From contig NZ_CP129963.1 in the NCBI RefSeq assembly GCF_030503615.1, positions 4,154,001 through 4,218,000 of the forward strand: 64,000 nt of DNA, given 5' to 3'. The notes beneath the pieces are model-generated. The model saw nothing but the letters and a program-made list of their open reading frames with translations, made no database searches and had not been told where the DNA came from. Source of the stretch: Sphingobacterium sp. BN32. GTDB lineage: Bacteria > Bacteroidota > Bacteroidia > Sphingobacteriales > Sphingobacteriaceae. Positions 47,098 through 54,319 of this stretch are shown here, one piece after another. Within the stretch, counting starts at the first letter, position 1, and the number at the start of each line of letters is the position of its first letter. The translations under genes were made by a program, and so were the position numbers.

Positions 47098-47112
47098 AAG
47101 AAGCATAACAAT

Positions 47113-47151
47113 AAATAAGAAAGGCTGCATCAGGTGCAGCCTTTCTTATTT
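47113..47151. terminator. Bidirectional terminator between metK and fabD
   Basis: A perfect 17-bp stem, AAATAAGAAAGGCTGCA (47113-47129) with its complement at 47135-47151, around a 5-base loop. The A-rich and T-rich ends allow termination in both directions, for the convergent metK and fabD. Confidence 0.92.
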
Positions 47152-47163
47152 ATATAGAAATTT

Positions 47164-48054
47164 CTATTCTCCAATCTTTGCTGAAGCTGTAGGAATCTGG
47201 CGATCTACTTTCTTTACTAAGCCTTGTAAAACAGTACCTGGACCAACTTCAACGAAGCTTTCCGCACCATCGGCCAACATCGTCTGTATCGTTTGAGTCC
47301 ATCGAACAGCACCTGTTAATTGCGCGATTAAGTTTTCTTTAATAGCTACTGGATCTTGATACGGAAGTGCATCCACATTTTGATAGATCGGACATACAGG
47401 AACTTGAATCTCCACGTCCAGAATAGCATCCTGTAATTCCTTTTTTGCTAGCTCCATTAAAGGTGAGTGGAATGCTCCACCTACGTTTAATTTAAGCGCA
47501 CGTTTCGCTCCAGCCTCCAATAATAACTCACAAGCCTTATCAACACCGGATACAGAACCTGAAATGACCAATTGTCCTGGGCAGTTATAGTTTGCAGGAA
47601 CAACGATATCGTCAACCTCTGCACATTTCTCCTCAACAATAATATCCTCTAATCCTAAAATCGCGGCCATTGTTCCTGGCTCAGCCTCCGTCGCCTTCTG
47701 CATCGCATTAGCGCGCTTTGCAACCAAACGCAAACCATCCTCAAAAGTTATTGCACCAGCAGCAACCAATGCCGAAAACTCACCTAAAGAGTGTCCTGCA
47801 ACCATAGCTGGTTTAAAGTCGTCGCCCAATGCTTTAGCTAAAATAACCGAATGTAAGAAAATAGCAGGTTGTGTTACTTTCGTTTGTTTAAGGTCTTCTT
47901 CTGTTCCATTGAACATGCTATCCGTAATGCGGAAACCTAAAATATCATTAGCTCTTTCGAACAAGGCCTTCGTTTCTTCATTTAAATTGTACAAGTCCTG
48001 GCCCATGCCAACAAACTGAGCTCCCTGTCCTGGGAAAATATAAGCTGTCTTCAT
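47164..48054 (-). CDS. fabD: Malonyl-CoA:ACP transacylase
   Basis: Loads malonate onto acyl carrier protein at the start of fatty-acid synthesis. I start at the ATG at 48054-48052 (MKTAYIFPGQGAQFVGMG), giving 296 residues; the extended frame upstream would overlap the promoter. The active-site serine is in GHSLGEF (residues 87-93) and the catalytic histidine in GAFHSPLM. A TATATTTG box lies just upstream at 48080-48073, so it is likely transcribed on its own. Confidence 0.95.
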   Translation of the reverse strand: MKTAYIFPGQGAQFVGMGQDLYNLNEETKALFERANDILGFRITDSMFNGTEEDLKQTKVTQPAIFLHSVILAKALGDDFKPAMVAGHSLGEFSALVAAGAITFEDGLRLVAKRANAMQKATEAEPGTMAAILGLEDIIVEEKCAEVDDIVVPANYNCPGQLVISGSVSGVDKACELLLEAGAKRALKLNVGGAFHSPLMELAKKELQDAILDVEIQVPVCPIYQNVDALPYQDPVAIKENLIAQLTGAVRWTQTIQTMLADGAESFVEVGPGTVLQGLVKKVDRQIPTASAKIGE

Positions 48055-48072
48055 ATGGAATTCTTTATTTAG

Positions 48073-48080
48073 CAAATATA
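48073..48080 (-). promoter_or_regulatory. fabD -7 box
   Basis: TATATTTG on the minus strand, about 18 bases before the fabD ATG, in the 34-base gap after the M16 protease gene. It supports the shorter fabD start. Confidence 0.4.
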
Positions 48081-48088
48081 AAAATAAG

Positions 48089-49318
48089 TTAATCTTCGGG
48101 CACAAAAGTCAATGAGGATAATTTATCGTCCGCAAATAGGTCTTGGGAAATTCCATGGATCTCTCCCACCGTAACGGCATCAATCTTATCAAAAACCTCT
48201 TGTAATGAAATAACACGATCGTAATCCAACAGATTTTTGGCCTCGGCAATAATCATGCTCATCCGATTCTCCTCCGCCAATGCGATCTGTCCTTTGAATT
48301 TTGTCTTCGCCCGTTCGAGAAAACTGGCGCTCAGCGGTTGCTCTTTCAGCTTATTCAACTCTTTATGGATCAGTTTCAGCGCTCGCTCTGCCTTTTCCTC
48401 GTCCGTGCCGAAATAAATACTGAACAACCCGGTATCACTATACAGCGTATAGTTGGACTCGATGGTATAGGCAATACCGTATTTCTCACGAATATTTAGA
48501 TTTAGAATGGAAGCCATTCCAAAGCCCCCTAAGAGACTATTTAATAAAAGTAGGCCTGTCTTCCGATCATCGTATATGCTGTAAGCTCTGCTGCCTAGAA
48601 CGCAGTGCACTTGATTAATAGGTCTTTCCAGCTCCACTTTTGTGGCTTTCCCAAAAGAAAGTTCTTCTCTAGCATGATCCCACTCATATACCTGCACCTG
48701 CCCAAATAGCTTATTCGCCAACTTTAATACCTTCTTTTCATCATAATCCCCCGCAATGGCAATAACCATTTTTGAGGTAGCATAATGCTGGGCGATAAAG
48801 GTCTTGATGTCATCCTGTACAATTCCTTTTAAATCGTCTTCTACGCCCAAGATATTATGGCCTAGTCCAGAACCTTTAAAAATTAGGTCTTCGAAATCAT
48901 CCATAATCGATTCCTCCGGACTATCCAGGTAGGACGCCATCTCATCCAAGATTACCCCTTTCTCCTTCTCCATTTCATCCTCCGGAAAAAGCGAGTGGAA
49001 GATGATATCTTCAAACAAATCCAGCGCTCTATCCAAATATGGATTTAAAAAGGATGCCTGTATACAGGTATATTCTTTGGTCGTATAGGCATTGAGGTCT
49101 CCCCCAACCGCCTCCAATCGATTTAATATCTGGTTCGTCGAACGACGCTCTGTTTTCTTAAATAAAAGATGTTCAATAAAATGTGCTGTACCGAACTTCC
49201 CCATCTGCTCATGCCTCGACCCCACATCCACAATCAAACACGCATGCGTAATCGACGACGCCTGCGGATGTAATAATATCCGCAAACCATTATCAAGCTG
49301 GAAAATTTTATGATCCAT
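48089..49318 (-). CDS. M16 family zinc metallopeptidase
   Basis: A pitrilysin/processing-peptidase-like protease of 409 residues. The inverted zinc motif HFIEH (residues 46-50) is intact, and the distal glutamate lies in EKEKGVILDEMASY about 76 residues on. The C-terminal half is the inactive M16 domain. No signal peptide, so it is probably cytoplasmic. A TACCTTTG box at 49334-49327 is eight bases before the ATG. Confidence 0.9.
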   Translation of the reverse strand: MDHKIFQLDNGLRILLHPQASSITHACLIVDVGSRHEQMGKFGTAHFIEHLLFKKTERRSTNQILNRLEAVGGDLNAYTTKEYTCIQASFLNPYLDRALDLFEDIIFHSLFPEDEMEKEKGVILDEMASYLDSPEESIMDDFEDLIFKGSGLGHNILGVEDDLKGIVQDDIKTFIAQHYATSKMVIAIAGDYDEKKVLKLANKLFGQVQVYEWDHAREELSFGKATKVELERPINQVHCVLGSRAYSIYDDRKTGLLLLNSLLGGFGMASILNLNIREKYGIAYTIESNYTLYSDTGLFSIYFGTDEEKAERALKLIHKELNKLKEQPLSASFLERAKTKFKGQIALAEENRMSMIIAEAKNLLDYDRVISLQEVFDKIDAVTVGEIHGISQDLFADDKLSSLTFVPED

Positions 49319-49340
49319 AGTTAGTGCAAAGGTAGGGAAA

Positions 49341-49622
49341 TAGTAGTTAGTATTTAGTACTTAGTATAAAGACCTATAGCGTAATATCCTGTCAATCCTA
49401 ACATCTTCCTTTCTTGGTTCAAAACAACACGCCTGATCCTATCAATCCTTACATCCTTCCTTTCTTGGTTCAAAACTACACGCCTGATCCTGTCAATCCT
49501 TGCATTCTTCCTTTCCTTGTTCAAGAGAACTCTCTCTTCCTGTTTAATCCAAAAAATCAAAATAGTACTTAGTATTCCCACCCTAGGTCTAACTACTAAG
49601 TAATAAATACTAACTACTAACC
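49341..49622. repeat. Composite intergenic repeat, copy A
   Basis: Left arm TAGTAGTTAGTATTTAGTAC (49341-49360) and on, a GACCTA hexamer (49371-49376), a core of three tandem copies of about 50 bases (starting at 49386, 49436 and 49487; each begins ATCCTGTCAATCCT or close and ends near GGTTCAAAAC), then TAGGTC (49584-49589) and a right arm that is roughly the inverse of the left (AACTACTAAG, ACTAACTACTAACC). The open frame across it on the minus strand just translates the tandem units and is not a credible gene. Together with flanks it fills the 361-base gap between the M16 gene and the receptor gene. Confidence 0.7.
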
Positions 49623-49655
49623 AAAAAAGCGGCCCCAATATTCTTGGAAGCCGCC
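49623..49655 (-). terminator. Terminator of the large receptor gene
   Basis: GCGGC (49629-49633) and GCCGC (49650-49654), with inner CC/GG pairing, form a hairpin; on the minus strand TTTTTT follows. It lies 25 bases past the receptor stop, beside repeat copy A. Confidence 0.65.
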
Positions 49656-49679
49656 TGTTTTCATAGGTGTTTAATATGT

Positions 49680-52508
49680 TTACATTCTTGGTCTACGCAT
49701 ACCGCCGTGGCCCATATTGTCCTCGACTGGTGCTATACCAGAGAATTTCTGTAGTTTAAAGGTGAAGGTCAGCATAAAGTAGCGACCTAAGCGGTTCGTC
49801 TGTCTATCCAATAACATGCTCTCCTGAACAGTTCTGGATAGGTTCGTTTGCTCATTCAATAAGTCAAATGCCTGTAGGCGTACCGTTCCACGTTGCCCTT
49901 TCAATAGCTTCTGTTCGATATAAGTATTGATGATGAACGGATTGGCACTTGTTAATGGACCGTAGCCTGAGTTGAACGACTTCGACAAGTCGGCACCAAA
50001 AATCGTTGTCGGCGTAATATTTACCGATCCGATTAGCGTAGGCGTCCAGGTAGATACGTTATTGTTGTTGGTACCCATGCTATTTCTAGTATGGTTGAAG
50101 GCATAACGAACGCCCGGGTTGATCTCTAAATTCTCAGAAGGGTTATAACGGAACATCAAACCTTGGTTAAATACCCAGTTATTGGCAATATTCTTCGTCC
50201 CTGTCGTTTCTTCTAGGTCCTGAGATATATATGAGATGTTCTTATTGTATGAAACCCCCCCCATCAACATGATGTTGTAGGTTTTCTCTTTCAGCGATTT
50301 TCCATAATGGTAGAATGAACTCACATTGTACACAGGATCCGACTCATTCAAATACTGCGTCTGAGAAATCATACCCAAATTTTCAATTCTCTGTCTTTTC
50401 ACATAAGAAACAATACGATCGGTCGTCAAGTTACCATTCATCATTGCAAAGAAGGTATTACCCTTTTGGAAGTCCCCTGAACGGTATCTCATCATCACGC
50501 GATGTCTGAACTCCGGATTCAAGTTCGGGTTACCATAGGTAATATTCGTTGAGCTATTTCCAACCGCATAAGGAAGAATCTGGTTTAACGTAGGCTCATT
50601 CGATTGTCCTGAATAATTGATGCTGATGTTCTTCTGACGAGAGAACTTGTACTCAAATCTCGCAATTGGCATCCAGTTTAAATTTGTACGATCGATCACT
50701 GCGCTAGCATCATCGCTGGAAGCATCTCCCAACATTTTGGATGGCTGTACTGCAGCACCTAAGGAATATTTGATCTTATCATTCTCGTAGGCGTAGCTTG
50801 CACCAAAACGATGTGTAGTGAAGGAATAATCCTGATCGTAATGATAGTTCAACATACGTTCCGCAGTGTTCGGCAATACATTGTCAGCCGCATCAAAAGC
50901 ATCTTGATATTGTTTATTATCGTAATTGTTCTTGTTGAAATCGTACGAAATCTCGATTTTACCGTGTTGCGAAATAGGCTCCAGATAGGATAAACTAGCA
51001 CCTGCATTCCAGCTTTTATTATTCAATTCTTGAACCGTGCGCTCATAGATCTCGCCCAGTGTAGAGCCCTGTTCATTCGGATCGTTGATTAAACGCTCAA
51101 GTATACCTTGATAGTCTTTCGAAGTTGAGGCATTATCGTAGTTAAAGTTCATGAACAAGTTGCGCCCTTTATCACTTAATTTACGATTGTACAATCCACT
51201 GATACCAAAGCGCGGTGCATCGCTGAACGAGCCTTCAGTGCGCGTATCAGAGTTATCCAACAGCCCATTCTCGTCGAAAAATCTACCAAAGGAAGAAGAG
51301 TTGGCATCCGTGCCGTTGAATCCAAATTGCGGGGTAATCTTCACATAATCCTTGTCGGAGATATTCCATTCCAAATTACCTTCGAAACGATGGCTCGACA
51401 GGATGTTGTTGGCCGTAGAATCAGAATATTGATCCTGCGTTCCATTTTCTACAAAATATTGCGTCAAGCTGTTTGTCAAAAGGTCATTATCATCGCGACC
51501 GTATGAGTAGCTACCATATACTTTCAACTTATCCGAGAAGTCGTGACGAATGTTGACCCCGATGGAACCGGCATTCGTAAGTCCGGAAGCACCTCCAAAC
51601 ATACCGCCTCCGCGGCCGCCACCACCGCCCATACGACGACGTGCACCACCTCCCATAGTATTGAAGTCAAATAAAGGAGCATTGATGTTATTCAAGTTTC
51701 CTAGAACAGAAACCTGTGATTTATCAGTCATACCCATCCACATTCCGGTAGCCTGATAACGATCTTCCGTACCATAACCTGCACGAAGCGTCGTCATATA
51801 GCCCTTATTGTATTTGGGATCGATTTGAATATTGATGATCTTCTCCGAATCGCCCGATTTATTACCGGTGATATTTGCCATATCACCATAGTCGTCTACC
51901 ACTTGGATTTTCTCGATAATATTCGCTGGAAGGTTCTGCGTTGCAGTTTTCACATCGCCACCAAAGAAATCCTTTCCATTGATACGAACTTTGGTCACCT
52001 GCTCGCCCTGAGCCGTTACATTTCCGTCCTTATCAACCTCAACGCCTTGTAATTTCTTCAAAGCATCTTCAGCAACAGATCCTTCGCGAAGTTTTAAGTC
52101 TTTTGTGGAGTACTCTACTGTATCTCCCTTTACTTGCACGGTCAATACACCTTGCACAACAACTTCCTCAATCATGTTCGAATTCACTTTCAACATGAAG
52201 GTCGGAACGCGAACTTCAGTCTGTCCCTCTGGAAAGTCTACTTCCTTCTCGGAAGCATCAAATCCAAGGCTGCTTACGCGTATCTTAAATTTTTGCGCTT
52301 TCACATTTTCGAAGGTATAAAACCCCGCCTGTGAGGAGCTGGTGCCCATCGAATCAGCATCCGCGATTAATCTTACTGATGCACCGGAAATAGGTCTCGA
52401 CTCCGTGTCGAGCAACATTCCCTGCACGACCCTTTTCGTTTGTGCATAGCCTGTTGTGCCCATAGCAAGCAAACAAACAAATAAAAAGGCTCTTACAATT
52501 CTATCCAT
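49680..52508 (-). CDS. TonB-dependent receptor-like outer-membrane beta-barrel protein
   Basis: About 942 residues from the ATG at 52508 (MDRIVRAFLFVCLL); an ATG eight codons earlier overlaps the upstream gene stop and is also possible. Order: signal peptide, carboxypeptidase-regulatory-like beta-sandwich (about 25-110, RVVQGMLLDTESRPISGASV), plug (EDALKKLQGVEVDKDGNV, NGKDFFGGDVKTA), then a long barrel of the outer-membrane beta-barrel type. A Gly-rich loop with GGGGRGGGMFGG near residue 300 and a C-terminal NMGHGGMRRPRM after the last strand are unusual. Substrate unknown. It shares a transcript with the gene upstream. Confidence 0.88.
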   Translation of the reverse strand: MDRIVRAFLFVCLLAMGTTGYAQTKRVVQGMLLDTESRPISGASVRLIADADSMGTSSSQAGFYTFENVKAQKFKIRVSSLGFDASEKEVDFPEGQTEVRVPTFMLKVNSNMIEEVVVQGVLTVQVKGDTVEYSTKDLKLREGSVAEDALKKLQGVEVDKDGNVTAQGEQVTKVRINGKDFFGGDVKTATQNLPANIIEKIQVVDDYGDMANITGNKSGDSEKIINIQIDPKYNKGYMTTLRAGYGTEDRYQATGMWMGMTDKSQVSVLGNLNNINAPLFDFNTMGGGARRRMGGGGGRGGGMFGGASGLTNAGSIGVNIRHDFSDKLKVYGSYSYGRDDNDLLTNSLTQYFVENGTQDQYSDSTANNILSSHRFEGNLEWNISDKDYVKITPQFGFNGTDANSSSFGRFFDENGLLDNSDTRTEGSFSDAPRFGISGLYNRKLSDKGRNLFMNFNYDNASTSKDYQGILERLINDPNEQGSTLGEIYERTVQELNNKSWNAGASLSYLEPISQHGKIEISYDFNKNNYDNKQYQDAFDAADNVLPNTAERMLNYHYDQDYSFTTHRFGASYAYENDKIKYSLGAAVQPSKMLGDASSDDASAVIDRTNLNWMPIARFEYKFSRQKNISINYSGQSNEPTLNQILPYAVGNSSTNITYGNPNLNPEFRHRVMMRYRSGDFQKGNTFFAMMNGNLTTDRIVSYVKRQRIENLGMISQTQYLNESDPVYNVSSFYHYGKSLKEKTYNIMLMGGVSYNKNISYISQDLEETTGTKNIANNWVFNQGLMFRYNPSENLEINPGVRYAFNHTRNSMGTNNNNVSTWTPTLIGSVNITPTTIFGADLSKSFNSGYGPLTSANPFIINTYIEQKLLKGQRGTVRLQAFDLLNEQTNLSRTVQESMLLDRQTNRLGRYFMLTFTFKLQKFSGIAPVEDNMGHGGMRRPRM

Positions 52509-52521
52509 ATATTGTGTTTTT

Positions 52522-53265
52522 CTAAGTCTCATTCAATGGTCCGACAATCCAAATCTCCGTTTTTGCAGCATAAGGAATGCGAACCGTCGGTGTCGAAGGC
52601 ACTCCATAGATACCCCTATTCTGTTGGGGCCTATTGCGCAATGCCTTCTGCAATATTGCATATTGATTATTCAGCTGTACTTGAATCGCTACGGTCTGCT
52701 TTGGATCTTTTAAGCCAATCGCATCAATAGGGATCTTTGCCTCATAAATCAGTTCGTTATCCGGGGTCAATTTCGCAATCGCCTGTACGCCATAGGTATT
52801 TTCAAAAGACAACAAGCCATCAACGATGCGTTGAAACCCTTTGACACCATAGCCACGACTACGCTTGATTAATTCCTCACGGACATTCATGTTTTCATAA
52901 TTGTCATCTTGCCGTATCGCGCGACGAGATTCGCTATCCGGTATCGGAAAAACCAATGCCGCCCCCTCTTTCTTCTTTCCGTCCTTATTAACGTTGATAA
53001 TAAAGCCATTCCGCACGGCTTCATATTGCAGCATCTCGTTCTTTACCTTGATCGCCGCGTATATAAAGTCCGCATCGTTGCTGACCGCAAAACTCCAGCT
53101 GGAGTCCTGATCCATCGGCGTCAATTTATCCGTCCATTCCGCCAGATCAGCATCTATTGTAACAGGAAATGTAGGCACTAAGCGGTATTCTTCCTTTTTC
53201 TTCCGCTGCGCAAAAACACTCGCACATACGAAAACTAACAGGGTACAAATAATCGTTCTTTTCAT
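52522..53265 (-). CDS. Exported protein with a sugar-binding-like (CBM9-type) domain
   Basis: A 247-residue product with signal peptide (IICTLLVFVCASVFAQ). The body, TIDADLAEWTDKLTPMD and SNDADFIYAAIKVKNEMLQ, resembles the CBM9-like fold found in many Bacteroidota secreted proteins, with a C-terminal NQYAILQKALRN. No catalytic motif is visible. It ends just before the receptor gene (overlapping its alternative start by 11 bases), so the two are likely partners, perhaps in binding or receptor assembly. Conserved elsewhere as a hypothetical protein, as far as I can judge. Confidence 0.65.
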   Translation of the reverse strand: MKRTIICTLLVFVCASVFAQRKKKEEYRLVPTFPVTIDADLAEWTDKLTPMDQDSSWSFAVSNDADFIYAAIKVKNEMLQYEAVRNGFIINVNKDGKKKEGAALVFPIPDSESRRAIRQDDNYENMNVREELIKRSRGYGVKGFQRIVDGLLSFENTYGVQAIAKLTPDNELIYEAKIPIDAIGLKDPKQTVAIQVQLNNQYAILQKALRNRPQQNRGIYGVPSTPTVRIPYAAKTEIWIVGPLNET

Positions 53266-53400
53266 GAGTCTATTTTGTAAGCTTTTTTGACATTAGAATA
53301 CTCAAAATAGTTTACTCTGCCTATATTTCAATGCAAAGAAAATTATAAGAAGTGTAAATAAATGTAAACGAAGATGGATAACAGAGAAGTTACATTTGAG

Positions 53401-53663
53401 GATAGATATTAGATTTTAGATATGAGACAACAGACCTATGACGGATTATAATAGTTCGTTTTTTGTCTTGAACCAGGAAGGGACGGTTGTTTTGAATCAG
53501 GAAAAAAAGGATAATAGGATTGACAGGATTCTGCTAATCCTATTATCCTTCCTCCCCTGGTTCGAGACAATATCATCTTTTCTTTCTTGGTTCAGACTAG
53601 ATATCAGACATTAGATTTTAGACCTACTCTAATATCTAATGTCTGATATCTAATGTCTAAACC
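53401..53663. repeat. Composite intergenic repeat, copy B
   Basis: Left arm GATATTAGATTTTAGATATG, then GACCTA (53433-53438). The core here is inverted relative to copies A and C and folds on itself: AGGATAATAGGATT (53508-53521) with AATCCTATTATCCT (53536-53549), flanked by GAACCAGG (53470-53477) and CCTGGTTC (53556-53563). The right side has a perfect 18-bp inverted repeat, 53599-53616 with 53634-53651, around another GACCTA (53621-53626). Confidence 0.6.
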
Positions 53664-53664
53664 T

Positions 53665-53672
53665 TATCTTTA
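53665..53672 (+). promoter_or_regulatory. -7-like box of rnhB
   Basis: TATCTTTA, five bases before the rnhB ATG (spacer all C). Predicts a leaderless mRNA. It abuts the end of repeat copy B. Confidence 0.4.
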
Positions 53673-53677
53673 CCCCC

Positions 53678-54289
53678 ATGGAAAACCCTTCATGCTTATT
53701 ATCGACTTTTCAGCGGGATTTCATAGAGGCTGGATGTGATGAGGCTGGACGAGGATGTCTTGCAGGGCCGGTTTTTGCGGCGGCAGTAATCTTTCCGCCG
53801 GATTATCACAATGCGGTATTAAACGATTCGAAGAAATTATCAGAAAAAAAGCGCATGGCCTTACGGCCTATTATTGAGCAGGAGGCGCTAGCCTTTGCAG
53901 TTGCTTCGGTATCGGCGGCGGAGATTGACAAGATCAATATCCACAAAGCATCCTACTTAGCCATGCATAAGGCGATAGACCTGTTGAAACTGAAACCCGA
54001 ATATCTTATTATAGATGGGAATAAGTTTATCCCTTACCCCGACCTTCCATATAGCTGTATCGTCAAAGGCGATGGGAAGTACCTTTCTATCGCGGCGGCT
54101 TCGATCTTAGCGAAAACCTACCGTGATGAGTATATGGACAATCTGGCGATTGATTTTCCGGACTACGATTGGTTGCAGAACAAAGGCTATCCTACAGTAA
54201 AGCATCGAGACGCAGTAATACGCCTCGGCTTGACGCCACACCATAGAAAAACCTTCAGAGTTTCGGATCCGCAATTGGCCTTATTCTGA
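53678..54289 (+). CDS. rnhB: Ribonuclease HII
   Basis: Cuts RNA in RNA-DNA hybrids and removes misincorporated ribonucleotides from DNA. The 203-residue product has the type 2 active-site start [15 protein letters not shown] (D21, E22), [12 protein letters not shown], and [13 protein letters not shown] with further acidic residues, and ends with RKTFRV. Fits RNase HII in length. Faces the YfhO gene with a 30-base gap. Confidence 0.93.
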   Translation: MENPSCLLSTFQRDFIEAGCDEAGRGCLAGPVFAAAVIFPPDYHNAVLNDSKKLSEKKRMALRPIIEQEALAFAVASVSAAEIDKINIHKASYLAMHKAIDLLKLKPEYLIIDGNKFIPYPDLPYSCIVKGDGKYLSIAAASILAKTYRDEYMDNLAIDFPDYDWLQNKGYPTVKHRDAVIRLGLTPHHRKTFRVSDPQLALF

Positions 54290-54293
54290 AGGT
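54251..54293 (-). terminator. Possible YfhO terminator inside the end of rnhB
   Basis: ACCTTCAGA (54251-54259) pairs with TCTGAAGGT (54285-54293); on the minus strand TTTTTC follows. The 25-base loop is long, so this is a weak call, but no better terminator is seen for the minus-strand gene. Confidence 0.3.
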
Positions 54294-54319
54294 TTAATAA
54301 AAAAATCTTATAATATGAC

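Larger units (their letters stand above)
53266..53677. other. Intergenic region containing composite repeat copy B
   Basis: 412 bases without a gene; it holds repeat copy B (53401-53663), the divergent promoter region of the exported protein, and the rnhB -7 box. Confidence 0.6.

Noticed and set aside
48055-48105. N-terminal extension of FabD to 48105
   Set aside because: The extension overlaps the M16 gene and the TATATTTG box; the MKTAYIFPGQG start is the conserved FabD start.
49354-49638. 94-codon minus-strand frame with repeated RIDRIRRVVLNQERK
   Set aside because: It is the translation of the tandem units of the composite repeat and of its arms; no start context, and the repeat also occurs in other frames and orientations elsewhere.
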